Source: Candidatus Eremiobacterota bacterium (GTDB lineage: Bacteria; Vulcanimicrobiota; Vulcanimicrobiia; Vulcanimicrobiales; Vulcanimicrobiaceae). Taken from it: a stretch of DNA of 64,000 bases. Below, in pieces: positions 51,467 to 61,974 of this stretch; the first letter of the stretch is position 1, and every line of letters starts with the position of its first letter. The notes beneath the pieces were generated by a model. It made no database searches and was not told the origin of the DNA. It saw only the letters and a program-made list of their open reading frames with translations. Made by a program: the position numbers and the translations under genes. The stretch is from NCBI GenBank assembly GCA_019235885.1, contig JAFAKB010000025.1:1-64000 (forward strand), in the 5' to 3' direction.

Positions 51467-53110
51467 ATGAAACGTCTGGGCATCCTGGCCGTCTCGCTGG
51501 CGCTCGTCCTGTCCGCCTGCACGCGCGTCGTCGAGACGAACGCCTCCGGCGCGGGCGGCGAACGGCACCCGTGGACGCAGCCGGGGGTGCTCCGGTTGGC
51601 GAGCTTGAGCGATCCGGACACCTTGAGCCCGCTGCTCTCGTCGTTCCAGGTTTCCGTCGACTTGTCGATGTTCTGGGCCGGCTATCTGTTCAACTACAGC
51701 GACGCCGGGGAGCTCGTTCCCGAGCTGGCCACCACCGTGCCGACTCTCGAAAACCACGGGATCTCGAAAGACGGCCTGACGATCACGTACCACCTTCGGA
51801 AAGGCGTGCAGTGGCAGGACGGCGCGCCGTTCTCGGCCGACGACGTCGTGTTCACCTGGCGCGCCGTGATGAACCCGAACAACAACGTTCAGACGCGCAC
51901 CGGCTACGACGACATCGCGTCGATCGACGCGCCGGACGGCGCCACCGTGGTCGTCCACCTCAAGAAGCCGTTCGCGCCGTTCGTGAACTCGTTCTTCACC
52001 ATGGGCCCGACGCCGTATCCCGTCTATCCGAAGCATCTGCTCGCGCAGTACCCCGACATCAACCACGTCGCGTACAACAGCAAGCCGGTCGGAACCGGGC
52101 CCTTCATCGTGCAGGAGTGGCACCGCGGTCAGGTCCTGCGGATGGTCGCGAACCCGCACTATTGGCGGGGCGCGCCGAAGCTGAAAGAGGTCCAGTACCG
52201 CGCCATCCCCGACGAGAACACGCTGACGACGAGCATGCGCACGCACGAGATCGACTTGTGGTACAACGCTTCGTCGACGAACTACCCGGTCGCTTCGAAT
52301 ATCCCCGGAACGCACGCCGTCCTCACCCCGTTCACGCAGTACTCCCGAATCGGCTTCAACGTGCAGCGCCCGATCATGTCGGAGCTCGCCGTGCGTCGCG
52401 CGATCGCGTACGCCACCGATCGGCACACGCTGATCGACAAGATCACCTACGGCGTGAACGTGCTCGGCGAAGGCGACCAGCCGGCGTTCTCGTGGGCACA
52501 CGACCCGAACCTGCGCTCGATCCCGTTCGACCCTGCGCAGGCGCGCGCCGCGCTCGACGCCGCCGGCTGGAAGACCGGGCCCGACGGGATACGGTCGAAA
52601 AACGGGCAGCGGCTGCACATCACGATCGTCACCACGACCGGGAACGCCGTCGGGGACCGCCTCGCCGTCTTCCTGCAGTCGGCGTGGAAGGACGTCGGGA
52701 TCGAGGCCGAGGTCAAGGCGTACTTGTCGTCGCTGATGTTCGCAAACTATCAAGCGGGCGGGATCATCCAAACCGGCAAGTTCGACGTCGAGTTCTCGTC
52801 GTGGCTCAACGGGATCGACCCGGACGACTCGACGAACTTCACCTGCGCAGCGATCCCGCCGAACGGCCAGAACAGCTACCGCCTCTGCAACGCCGAGCTG
52901 GACGCGCAAGAGCGGATCGCGATGAGCTCCAACGACCCCGCCGTTCGCAAGGCGGCGTACGCGAAGATCCAAGAGATCCTCGTCGACCAGGTCCCGATGG
53001 TGACGATGTGGTTCGCACGCCGCTTCGACGTGGTGACCGACGATCTGAAAGGCTACAAGCCGGCCCACGCCGTGACGACGTTCTGGAACAGCTGGGAGTA
53101 CTCGATTTAG
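51467..53110 (+). CDS. Family 5 extracellular solute-binding lipoprotein, second orphan copy
   Basis: 547 residues, lipoprotein signal with LSAC box (ILAVSLALVLSACTRVVE). Shares with the 32119 copy the string GISKDGLTITYHLRKG and the overall SBP_bac_5 plan (GTGPFIVQEW; NPHYWRGAPK). No ABC permease or ATPase genes flank it. Convergent with rpiA, stops overlapping as TTAG. Likely peptide or glycoside capture, or a chemoreceptor accessory. Confidence 0.85.
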   Translation: MKRLGILAVSLALVLSACTRVVETNASGAGGERHPWTQPGVLRLASLSDPDTLSPLLSSFQVSVDLSMFWAGYLFNYSDAGELVPELATTVPTLENHGISKDGLTITYHLRKGVQWQDGAPFSADDVVFTWRAVMNPNNNVQTRTGYDDIASIDAPDGATVVVHLKKPFAPFVNSFFTMGPTPYPVYPKHLLAQYPDINHVAYNSKPVGTGPFIVQEWHRGQVLRMVANPHYWRGAPKLKEVQYRAIPDENTLTTSMRTHEIDLWYNASSTNYPVASNIPGTHAVLTPFTQYSRIGFNVQRPIMSELAVRRAIAYATDRHTLIDKITYGVNVLGEGDQPAFSWAHDPNLRSIPFDPAQARAALDAAGWKTGPDGIRSKNGQRLHITIVTTTGNAVGDRLAVFLQSAWKDVGIEAEVKAYLSSLMFANYQAGGIIQTGKFDVEFSSWLNGIDPDDSTNFTCAAIPPNGQNSYRLCNAELDAQERIAMSSNDPAVRKAAYAKIQEILVDQVPMVTMWFARRFDVVTDDLKGYKPAHAVTTFWNSWEYSI

Positions 53111-53799
53111 CCCGGTCGCGGGCGCGTCAGTTCGCGGACGCCGCCGGGCTCGCCGACGAGCACGGCGGCGGTGAGCGCGGATGCGAACAGGCCCGTTGCG
53201 ACGACGCCGTGGATCGCACGCAGCGCCGCGTCGAGCGCCGCCGGGTCATCGATGAGTCCAAACGAACAGTTGAGGATCGCGTTGCCGTTGTCGGTGACGT
53301 ACGGCGTTTCACCGCCGCGCCGTTCGACGCGCGCGTCGGGGAAGGCCGGCTCGATCGCACGCTCCACCATGCGCACGCTGAACGGCACGACCTCGACGGG
53401 AGTGGTGAAGGCACCGAGCTGTTCGACCAGCTTCTCCGGCGTAACGATGACGACAAACGTTCTCGCGGCGAGCGCCACCGCTTTTTCGCGGAACAGCGCA
53501 CCGCCGGCGCCTTTCGTGAGCGACCAATCCGCGGCGACCTCGTCGGCGCCGTCGATCGCGACGTCGATCTCCCGCTCGCCGAGCGCGACCAGCGGAATCC
53601 CGAGCTCGCGGCACTGCAGCTCCGTCGCAACCGACGTGGCGACCGCGACGATCTCTTCGCCGCGCCCGACGCGCTCGCCGACGCGCTCGACCGCCCAGCG
53701 CGCGGTGGAACCGGTGCCGAGACCGACGCACGTTCCCGCGCGGACGTAGCGATCGACCGCGGCGTAGCCCGCCGCGCGCTTGAGGTCGTCGGTCGTCAT
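53107..53799 (-). CDS. rpiA: Ribose-5-phosphate isomerase A
   Basis: 230 residues. GLGTGSTARWAVE, DGADEVA with catalytic Asp, KGAGGALFREK with catalytic Glu, and NAILNCSFG are the RpiA signatures. Interconverts ribose 5-phosphate and ribulose 5-phosphate in the pentose phosphate pathway. That pathway also makes sedoheptulose 7-phosphate, the expected substrate of the cyclase at 34 kb. Confidence 0.95.
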   Translation of the reverse strand: MTTDDLKRAAGYAAVDRYVRAGTCVGLGTGSTARWAVERVGERVGRGEEIVAVATSVATELQCRELGIPLVALGEREIDVAIDGADEVAADWSLTKGAGGALFREKAVALAARTFVVIVTPEKLVEQLGAFTTPVEVVPFSVRMVERAIEPAFPDARVERRGGETPYVTDNGNAILNCSFGLIDDPAALDAALRAIHGVVATGLFASALTAAVLVGEPGGVRELTRPRPG

Positions 53800-53828
53800 C
53801 CCGGGCGATCTACCTCACGATACGGAGC

Positions 53829-53854
53829 GGGCCCTCGCATCGCTGCGAGGGCCC
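53829..53854 (-). terminator. Strong stem-loop after the 68-residue secreted-protein gene
   Basis: Eleven perfect base pairs: GGGCCCTCGCA (53829-53839) with TGCGAGGGCCC (53844-53854), loop TCGC. It lies 30 bases beyond the stop of the minus-strand gene and before rpiA. Confidence 0.7.
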
Positions 53855-53885
53855 CCGTGAGATGCTGCCGATGCGTCGCGCGGTC

Positions 53886-54092
53886 CTAGTACCGGCGCGC
53901 CTGGCAGTGGCCGGGAATCCAGCGGCCGTTCGGACCGCGGTGCGCCGGGACCCAGTGCGATCCGCGCGGGCACCGGCGGTGATTGCCCATCATGTTGTCG
54001 TGGTCGCCGTGCTTGGCGAGGGCCGGGGCCGGGGCGATCGCGAGGCCGGCGGCCATCGCGAGCGTCATAACTGAGACGATGAACTTGGTCAT
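53886..54092 (-). CDS. Small secreted protein with CPxGxHWV motif (copy A)
   Basis: 68 residues. GGAGGAATTCCC leads into ATG 54092. Signal peptide TKFIVSVMTLAMAAGLAIAP, then a His/Asp/Met-rich patch and CPRGSHWVPAHRGPNGRW, ending in PGHCQ. The Cys-Pro-x-Gly-x-His-Trp-Val start and Gly-x-Cys end match copy B, giving one likely disulphide. Own terminator and ribosome site; abundantly expressed small periplasmic protein is likely. Function unknown. Confidence 0.7.
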   Translation of the reverse strand: MTKFIVSVMTLAMAAGLAIAPAPALAKHGDHDNMMGNHRRCPRGSHWVPAHRGPNGRWIPGHCQARRY

Positions 54093-54183
54093 GGGAATTC
54101 CTCCGGATAAATACGAATGAGGACTACGAGGAGGAGAGCCGTTCTCGCGAGCGAGCGCGCCTCCTGGTCCGCATAACGTAACG

Positions 54184-54207
54184 AGAGCCCCGTTGGTGCG
54201 GGGCTCT
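54184..54207 (-). terminator. Stem-loop after the 71-residue secreted-protein gene
   Basis: AGAGCCCCG (54184-54192) pairs with CGGGGCTCT (54199-54207) around TTGGTG, downstream of the minus-strand gene ending at 54250. Confidence 0.7.
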
Positions 54208-54249
54208 GCGCAGTTCGTTACCGGCAGGCCGGCGCGGTTCACACCCTGC

Positions 54250-54465
54250 TCAGCGGCAGTAGCCCTTGACCTTCACGCCCTTCTTCGTCGTGTAGCCCTG
54301 CACCCAGTGCTTGCCGGGCGGGCACATGTGCTTCTTGCTGGAGTGCATCATCATCTTGTTGTGTTTGGCCGGTTTGTCACCGGTGTCTTGCGCATTCGCG
54401 ACGGTAAATCCGGCCAGCGAAGCGGCGAATGCGAGGCCGCTGAGAATTGCGATGACTCGACGCAT
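54250..54465 (-). CDS. Small secreted protein with CPxGxHWV motif (copy B)
   Basis: 71 residues. GAGGAGGGTTACCC precedes the ATG. Signal RRVIAILSGLAFAASLAGF, then KHNKMMMHSSKKHM (Met/His/Lys-rich) and CPPGKHWVQGYTTKKGVKVK ending GYCR. Same Cys frame as copy A. Met/His content hints at metal binding, but there is no test of that in the sequence. Confidence 0.7.
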   Translation of the reverse strand: MRRVIAILSGLAFAASLAGFTVANAQDTGDKPAKHNKMMMHSSKKHMCPPGKHWVQGYTTKKGVKVKGYCR

Positions 54466-54563
54466 GGGTAACCCTCCTCAATGAAGGCTAGAATGAGCAG
54501 GGTGTTCCTTCGGCGGCTGCGCGCGCACCTTCCGATGCCGACTCAGTCGCCCGCTTCTGGCAC

Positions 54564-57196
<2,633 letters not shown>

Positions 57197-57197
<1 letters not shown>

Positions 57198-57223
57198 TCG
57201 CACTCTACAACCGAGAGTGCTAA
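57197..57223 (-). promoter_or_regulatory. CIRCE operator (HrcA site) of clpB
   Basis: TTCGCACTC, nine bases, GAGTGCTAA: the CIRCE inverted repeat (TTAGCACTC-N9-GAGTGCTAA) with one mismatch. It abuts the clpB start codon, overlapping it by one base. Confidence 0.93.
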
Positions 57224-57313
57224 GCCAAAGGTTGCACCCGCTTGCTCTGGCCGCGCACCGATTTCGGTGAAGGAGTTCCGGCTATGCTGTTCCAACGGGT
57301 GTTCTAACGAGCT

Positions 57314-57535
57314 ATGATTCACCTTAAGCTCACCAAGGTCGGCAACTCTGTCGGCGCAGTTCTTCCCAAGGAAGCGCTTGCACGGATGCACGTCGACGCC
57401 GGCGATACGATCTATCTCACGGAGGCACCTGACGGCTTTCGCGTCACGCCGTACGATCCGCAGTTCGCACGCCAGATGGGCACCGCCGAGCGGGTCATGA
57501 AGAAGCGCCGGAGCGTGCTCCGCAAACTTGCCTGA
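57314..57535 (+). CDS. AbrB/MazE-type antitoxin
   Basis: 73 residues. Swapped-hairpin AbrB domain HLKLTKVGNSVGAVLPKEAL then a short basic tail that would cap the toxin. Stop overlaps the Doc-family gene by eight bases. Probably represses its own promoter. Type II antitoxin by context. Confidence 0.85.
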   Translation: MIHLKLTKVGNSVGAVLPKEALARMHVDAGDTIYLTEAPDGFRVTPYDPQFARQMGTAERVMKKRRSVLRKLA

Positions 57536-57917
57536 GGAGATCGACTGGCTCAGCACGGCGCTGGTTCTCGCAGTCCAGGAAGCACAACTGGCGGAACACG
57601 GTGGCGCGCGCGGAATCCGCGATGCTGGGCTCCTCGAATCCGCGCTCGCGCGACCGCAAAATGCCGCCGCATATGCGAATCCGGACGTCCCCGAGCTCGC
57701 CGCGCTCTACGCGCTGGGAATCATCCGGAATCATCCGTTCGTCGACGGCAACAAGCGCGTCGCGACGGTCTTGCTGGAAACGTTCTTGGAGCTACACGGC
57801 TACGCGCTGGCCGCATCCGACGCGGAGCTCTTTTCCGAGATCATGGCGCTGGCCGCAAGCGAGGTGGGTGACGATGCCTTCACGGCTTGGGTTCGCCAGC
57901 ACAGCCGCAGGACCTGA
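57528..57917 (+). CDS. Doc-type Fic-domain toxin
   Basis: 129 residues from a TTG start at 57528. Fic/Doc motif HPFVDGNKRVA with His69, Asp73, Asn75, Lys76 and Arg77. Doc of phage P1 phosphorylates EF-Tu; canonical Doc is HxFxDANKR, here Gly replaces Ala. Nucleotidyl or phosphoryl transfer to a translation factor is expected. TTG start and antitoxin overlap would keep toxin below antitoxin level. Confidence 0.88.
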   Translation: MPEEIDWLSTALVLAVQEAQLAEHGGARGIRDAGLLESALARPQNAAAYANPDVPELAALYALGIIRNHPFVDGNKRVATVLLETFLELHGYALAASDAELFSEIMALAASEVGDDAFTAWVRQHSRRT

Positions 57918-57958
57918 TCGCGTAACCACCGCGTGGCGGAGAAGGTTGTGCCCGACGC

Positions 57959-59062
57959 ATGGATTCGGCCGATGCCTTGCCCGGGATCGCGCGCGGCGCG
58001 TTTCGCGCGCTGTTCGTGTACGACGTTGCCGACACGATCGATCTAAGCCGGCTGCGCAGCGTGCGCGGCGAGGGCGTGTCGCGCGCGCCGCTGCAGCTCC
58101 GGCGCGAAGCCAGCTCGGAGTTCATTCAGTACCCGGTCGTGCCGGTCATCGTGCGGCTTGCCGACTTGGAGCACCCGCGCGCGACGATGCGCGCGAAGAT
58201 CTTCGATTTCGGCGTGGTTTCGGTGCGCATCACCGTTCCGTTCGAAGACGGATCGTGGCGCGAGTTCGCCGAGCTGGCGCGACGGCTGCGGCGCGATCCC
58301 GCGCTCGAGGCGCAGGCACGCGCGGCGCTCGACGACGTCGTCGGCGAGCTGGATGATGCGCTCGACGAGCCGCATCCTGCGCTGGTCGAAGACTACTTCA
58401 TCCTCGAAGTCGAGCATTTCGACGGGAACGTCGTCGCGAGCCGGCTGACCGGCGAGCTCGCTTCCGCGCTCGCGCAGCTGCTACTCTTCGAGGACCGCGA
58501 GCTCGTCGAAAGCGAGCACCAAGAAGCGCTCAGGCTCGCGTACTCCTACTATCCCGACGATCTCACCGTGGTGCAGTGGGACGCGGCGTTCGTCTACGAC
58601 CGGGCGGACGGCGCCGAAGCGGTCGAGGACATCCTCGAGTTCGCGAACTCGCAACTGGTGGAGTTCCGCACCTACGACGCGCGGCTCGACGCGGAGCTCG
58701 ACGCGATCTACCGGCTCGAACCGGGCCGGCGCGCCGGACGCTTTCTGCACCGCGGCGCGGCGGAACGTGCGGCGCAGGTGCGCTTCCTGCTGGTCGACAT
58801 CCTCGAGCTGACCGATCGCACCACCAACGCCCTCAAGATCATCGGCGACGCGTACTACGCGCGGCTGTACCGCGGCGTCGCCGGTCGCTTGGGTCTGGCC
58901 GACTGGCAACGCCAGATCGACGCGAAGCTGCGCAGCGTGAGCGAGATGTACCGCGTCTTTCAGGACGAGGCGCAGCACGCGCGCAGCCAGGCGCTGGAGA
59001 TCATCATCATCGTGCTGGTCGCGATCGAAGCGGTCATCGGCGTCATCGCCTTGCGCCACTGA
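57959..59062 (+). CDS. RMD1/YagE-family (DUF155) C-terminally anchored protein
   Basis: 367 residues. Mixed alpha/beta N-terminal part starting GAFRALFVYDVADTIDLSRL, long helical middle (LLVDILELTDRTTNALKIIG) and a C-terminal membrane helix ALEIIIIVLVAIEAVIGVIA, the arrangement of DUF155/RMD1 proteins. Eukaryotic members are mitochondrial; bacterial ones are uncharacterised. Family by pattern, not by residue signature. Confidence 0.6.
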   Translation: MDSADALPGIARGAFRALFVYDVADTIDLSRLRSVRGEGVSRAPLQLRREASSEFIQYPVVPVIVRLADLEHPRATMRAKIFDFGVVSVRITVPFEDGSWREFAELARRLRRDPALEAQARAALDDVVGELDDALDEPHPALVEDYFILEVEHFDGNVVASRLTGELASALAQLLLFEDRELVESEHQEALRLAYSYYPDDLTVVQWDAAFVYDRADGAEAVEDILEFANSQLVEFRTYDARLDAELDAIYRLEPGRRAGRFLHRGAAERAAQVRFLLVDILELTDRTTNALKIIGDAYYARLYRGVAGRLGLADWQRQIDAKLRSVSEMYRVFQDEAQHARSQALEIIIIVLVAIEAVIGVIALRH

Positions 59063-59162
59063 AGCCGCTTCCGAGATTCTTAGCGGCGCCCAGATTACGC
59101 CGCCAGGATTCGAGACGGCGGGCAACTCAAGAGGCGTGGCATCCCTTTTCAAGGAGCTGCGA

Positions 59163-59648
59163 ATGCGTATCGTACGACCGCTATTTGCCACGCTTGGACT
59201 CGCCGTTTTGTTTTGTACCGTGCCGGCGGGAGCAGCGCCGACACCGGCGCCGCCCGATCCGGCGATCACCGCGCTGCCCGGAAAGATGGTTGCCGCGCTC
59301 GTCTCGAATGACGCTGCGACGCTGCGGGCGAACTGCGCGGCGAGCGCGACGGTCGTCGACGAGTTCGCTCCCTATGTGTGGTCGGGCGCGGACGCGTGCG
59401 CGAAGTGGGCTGCGGCGTTTAAGGCGTTTGCCGCGCAGATGAAGATCACGAACCCGAAAGGGACCGTCAAGCCGAACCCGCTCGTCGACATCTCGGGGAA
59501 CCGCGCCTACATGACGGCGCAGCTGCGCTTCGACGCGACGATGGCCGGCAAGCCGGTCCCGGAAGAAGGCACGTGGACGTTCGTGCTCGTGAAATCAGGC
59601 GGCGCGTGGAAGGTCACGAACCTCGCCTGGGGGACGCTCCACCGCTGA
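59163..59648 (+). CDS. Secreted SnoaL/DUF4440-like protein (NTF2 fold)
   Basis: 161 residues; AAGGAG seven bases before ATG 59163. Signal RIVRPLFATLGLAVLFCTVP, then an NTF2-like cone (VSNDAATLRANCAASATVVD; GNRAYMTAQLRFD; GTWTFVLVKSGGAWKVTNLA). Such domains bind small ligands or act as lyases. No partner evident. Confidence 0.72.
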   Translation: MRIVRPLFATLGLAVLFCTVPAGAAPTPAPPDPAITALPGKMVAALVSNDAATLRANCAASATVVDEFAPYVWSGADACAKWAAAFKAFAAQMKITNPKGTVKPNPLVDISGNRAYMTAQLRFDATMAGKPVPEEGTWTFVLVKSGGAWKVTNLAWGTLHR

Positions 59649-59679
59649 CGGCGCGATCCGCCGAACGGCTGAGCACGGC

Positions 59680-60798
59680 ATGACGATCATGCTTGTGACA
59701 CGGGTTGGTGTCTCTGTAGCGCTCGGAGTCGCGCTTTACGCCCCCAGCCCCGGCTTTGCCCGTCCCGGCGAAGGCGTTACCGATGCGCTGAGCGTGCGGG
59801 CGACCGGCGCGTTCACGCGATACGTGCTGCCGCGTGACCCCGACGATCCCTTTGACCGTCCGGACGCCTTGACGATCGGCAACGACGGCGTGGTGTGGGT
59901 ATCGGAGGAGACGACGTCGCCGCCGTCGAGCGTCGATCGCAGCACGTACTGGATCGCACGCCTCGATCGGTCGGGAACGCTCAAGCATTTTCACGTTCGG
60001 GGCAACATTCCACCGTCTCCGCCGGGGTGGCCGACGAGCGGTCCGGACGGTGCACTGTGGTTCACGGCTGGGGCCGGTGTGCAACGGATGAGCACGAACG
60101 GCGTGTTCACCGCATTTCCGTTTCCCGCGCGGCGGTTCTTTGGCGGTAGGCCCGTCAGCGGGCCTGACGGAGCGCTCTGGTTCACCGCAGAAGCTGACGG
60201 AGCGCAGGGCATAGGCCGAGTTACTACCTCCGGTGCCTTCACGTTCTACCGCGCGCGCACGCCCTGCCGACTCGGATCCCTCGCAAGCGGACCGGACGGA
60301 GCCTTATGGTTTACCGAGTCTTTCTGCGATAGTCCGATGGAAGTTTCCGCAAGAGTCGGTCGCATGACGACATCGGGAGCCTTCCGCGAGTATCGCCCGC
60401 CGCGCCTGGCCGGCCTCAACGGGTGGGACCTTGGTATCGCAGTCGGCTCAGATGGAGCGCTTTGGCTCGCCGGGGACGGAGCGGCCGTTTATCGGTTCGC
60501 TCTGTCCGGCGTCGTGACGGCGTACCGAATCCCCAGCGGATATTCTCCGAAGGAGATCGTGGCAGGCTCGGACGGGGCTCTCTGGTTTACCGAGAGCTAT
60601 ACCGTCGGCCACGCCTTGCGCAGCAGGTTAGGCCGCATCAGCACCTCTGGTGTCATCACTGAATTCTCCGTGGCGAGCGACCGTGGGATCTACGGGCTCG
60701 TCGCAGACCGGCGCGGCGGGATCTGGTTTATCGAAGGCGCACCGATCAATACCGTCGTGCGTGCCTCGATCGGCAAGCTGACGAGCAAGGGCGAATAG
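59680..60798 (+). CDS. Secreted seven-bladed beta-propeller, virginiamycin B lyase-like
   Basis: 372 residues with signal peptide. Seven blade repeats built on GPDGALWFT, including TIGNDGVVW, three exact GPDGALWFT, GSDGALWLA, GSDGALWFT and RRGGIWFIE. Vgb opens streptogramin B rings; most relatives in soil genomes are not lyases. Propeller fold is firm, lyase activity is not. Confidence 0.8.
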   Translation: MTIMLVTRVGVSVALGVALYAPSPGFARPGEGVTDALSVRATGAFTRYVLPRDPDDPFDRPDALTIGNDGVVWVSEETTSPPSSVDRSTYWIARLDRSGTLKHFHVRGNIPPSPPGWPTSGPDGALWFTAGAGVQRMSTNGVFTAFPFPARRFFGGRPVSGPDGALWFTAEADGAQGIGRVTTSGAFTFYRARTPCRLGSLASGPDGALWFTESFCDSPMEVSARVGRMTTSGAFREYRPPRLAGLNGWDLGIAVGSDGALWLAGDGAAVYRFALSGVVTAYRIPSGYSPKEIVAGSDGALWFTESYTVGHALRSRLGRISTSGVITEFSVASDRGIYGLVADRRGGIWFIEGAPINTVVRASIGKLTSKGE

Positions 60799-60808
60799 GC
60801 CGCGGCGG

Positions 60809-61123
60809 CTAGGCTTTCTTGCAGTCGTGGTGCTCGGTGACGGTCCGGCCGTTCTCCGGATACGACGGATCGTCGATCGTGTACTCCGCGTCGGATTTCT
60901 TGGTCCACGCCGCCGACGCGCCGGGCGCCGGTGAGACGTAGTCCCACGCCCAGCCTGTCTCGCCGGTGCTCATACTCCGCATCCCGTAGTACTGACCGTT
61001 GCTGTGCGCGCCGAAGCGGATCCAGCGTCCGCGATCGACGCATTCGGGCGCTACGGCGCAATCGGCCCCTATTACCGGCCCGAAGGTGCCGCGCTGCTCG
61101 CTCGCGCGTACGCGCGAAAGCAC
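60809..61123 (-). CDS. Hypothetical protein with paired Cys, possibly 5'-truncated
   Basis: Up to 104 residues, true start uncertain. Coding character strongest from IGADCAVAPECVDRGRWIRF onward, with GETGWAWDYVSPAPGASAAW and a C-terminal HHDCKKA. Three Cys suggest export, but no signal peptide is present in the frame, so the 5' end may be missing. Convergent with the propeller gene, 10 bases apart. Confidence 0.4.
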   Translation of the reverse strand: MLSRVRASEQRGTFGPVIGADCAVAPECVDRGRWIRFGAHSNGQYYGMRSMSTGETGWAWDYVSPAPGASAAWTKKSDAEYTIDDPSYPENGRTVTEHHDCKKA

Positions 61124-61340
61124 CGCCTCGCCGACGCGGCGACAGCTCGCCTACGCGCAGGCCCACGCGGATGAGTTCTTGGCGAACGACCTTGCCGCCG
61201 CGGCCTCGGCGGTGGGTGAGCCCGCGCTCGCGCGCGCCGTATTGCGCCGCATTCGCGGGCACCGCCTGGGCACTGAGGACGCAGCCCGCGCCTTTGCGCT
61301 CAGCTCAGCCCTCAGGCCGCTCGTCGCCTACGCGCGGTAA
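61034..61340 (+). pseudogene. Possible frameshifted remnant of a small gene
   Basis: One frame reads IDAFGRYGAIGPYYRPEGAA and LLARAYARKHRLADAATARL up to a stop near 61171; a second frame from 61137 reads QLAYAQAHADEFLANDLAAA through 61340. Both have GC-rich codon use and together would make one helical protein with a frameshift. It overlaps the minus-strand hypothetical, so at most one is real over 61034-61123. Confidence 0.25.
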
Positions 61341-61378
61341 GCGCAATTCCGCTCGCCCGAGCCGGATGCGGGGCGCGG

Positions 61379-61600
61379 TCAGGCCGCTTCCGGGCCGAGC
61401 TCGAGCTCCTCAGCGCCCGTCGTCGCAAGTGGAATCGGCTGTCCGTCCGCTACCATCGCTTCCAGGTGCCAGGCGACGGCCTTTCGCAGCAGCTCCCGCG
61501 TATCGTCCCGACTGCTCCCGGCGGCCGCGACGCCAGGCAGATCCGGCACGTACGCGCTGAAGCCGGTTGGCGTCGCCTCATAGATCACCGCGTATCGCAT
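61379..61600 (-). CDS. hicB: HicB-family antitoxin
   Basis: 73 residues. Partial RNase H-like HicB fold: AVIYEATPTGFSAYVPDLPG, then a helix with DDTRELLRKAVAWHLEAM. Starts two bases after the hicA stop, with GGAGGTGACG ahead of ATG 61600. Short form without a DNA-binding tail, so autoregulation may be weak. Confidence 0.87.
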   Translation of the reverse strand: MRYAVIYEATPTGFSAYVPDLPGVAAAGSSRDDTRELLRKAVAWHLEAMVADGQPIPLATTGAEELELGPEAA

Positions 61601-61602
61601 CG

Positions 61603-61788
61603 TCACCTCCATCCGGCCTGCCGTTCGATCGACCGCAGAGTCTTCGGCGCGACGTCGGCATGATCGTGCCCCGCTACGGTCACGGTCCCGGGCTTCGATT
61701 GGTGCTTCCATTGTTCGTGACTCCCTTCGCAGCGCATGCGACGCCAGCCGTCCGCACGGAGCAGACGGCGTACCTCTCGAAATTTCAT
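61603..61788 (-). CDS. hicA: HicA-family mRNA interferase toxin
   Basis: 61 residues, double-stranded-RNA-binding-like fold: REVRRLLRADGWRRMRCEGS, HEQW with the catalytic-type His, and TVTVAGHDHADVAPKTLRSI ending in QAGW. Cleaves mRNA independently of ribosomes. Toxin precedes antitoxin, the usual order for HicAB. Confidence 0.88.
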   Translation of the reverse strand: MKFREVRRLLRADGWRRMRCEGSHEQWKHQSKPGTVTVAGHDHADVAPKTLRSIERQAGWR

Positions 61789-61862
61789 GACAGCAGACCT
61801 CAGCTGTCAATCCCGCAGAGACGCGTTCCCGCAAGGGCCGCCGCAGGCTGCGGTTCAGGACC

Positions 61863-61928
61863 TCATCGCAGGTCGCGTACGCCGCGGTACTTGAGGTAGC
61901 TCCTCGTCAGCGCGCCGGCGGTCGCGAA
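61863..61928 (-). pseudogene. 3' remnant of a second phenylacetate-CoA-ligase-type gene
   Basis: 22 codons read FATAGALTRSYLKYRGVRDL then R and stop, aligning with the end of the intact ligase ([20 protein letters not shown] then RLR stop). No matching sequence upstream of the remnant. It lies between HicAB and the intact gene. Confidence 0.55.
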
Positions 61929-61974
61929 AGCGTGAACTGCTGCGTGGGGCGCTCGTCCCCGTACGCAGCAACTA

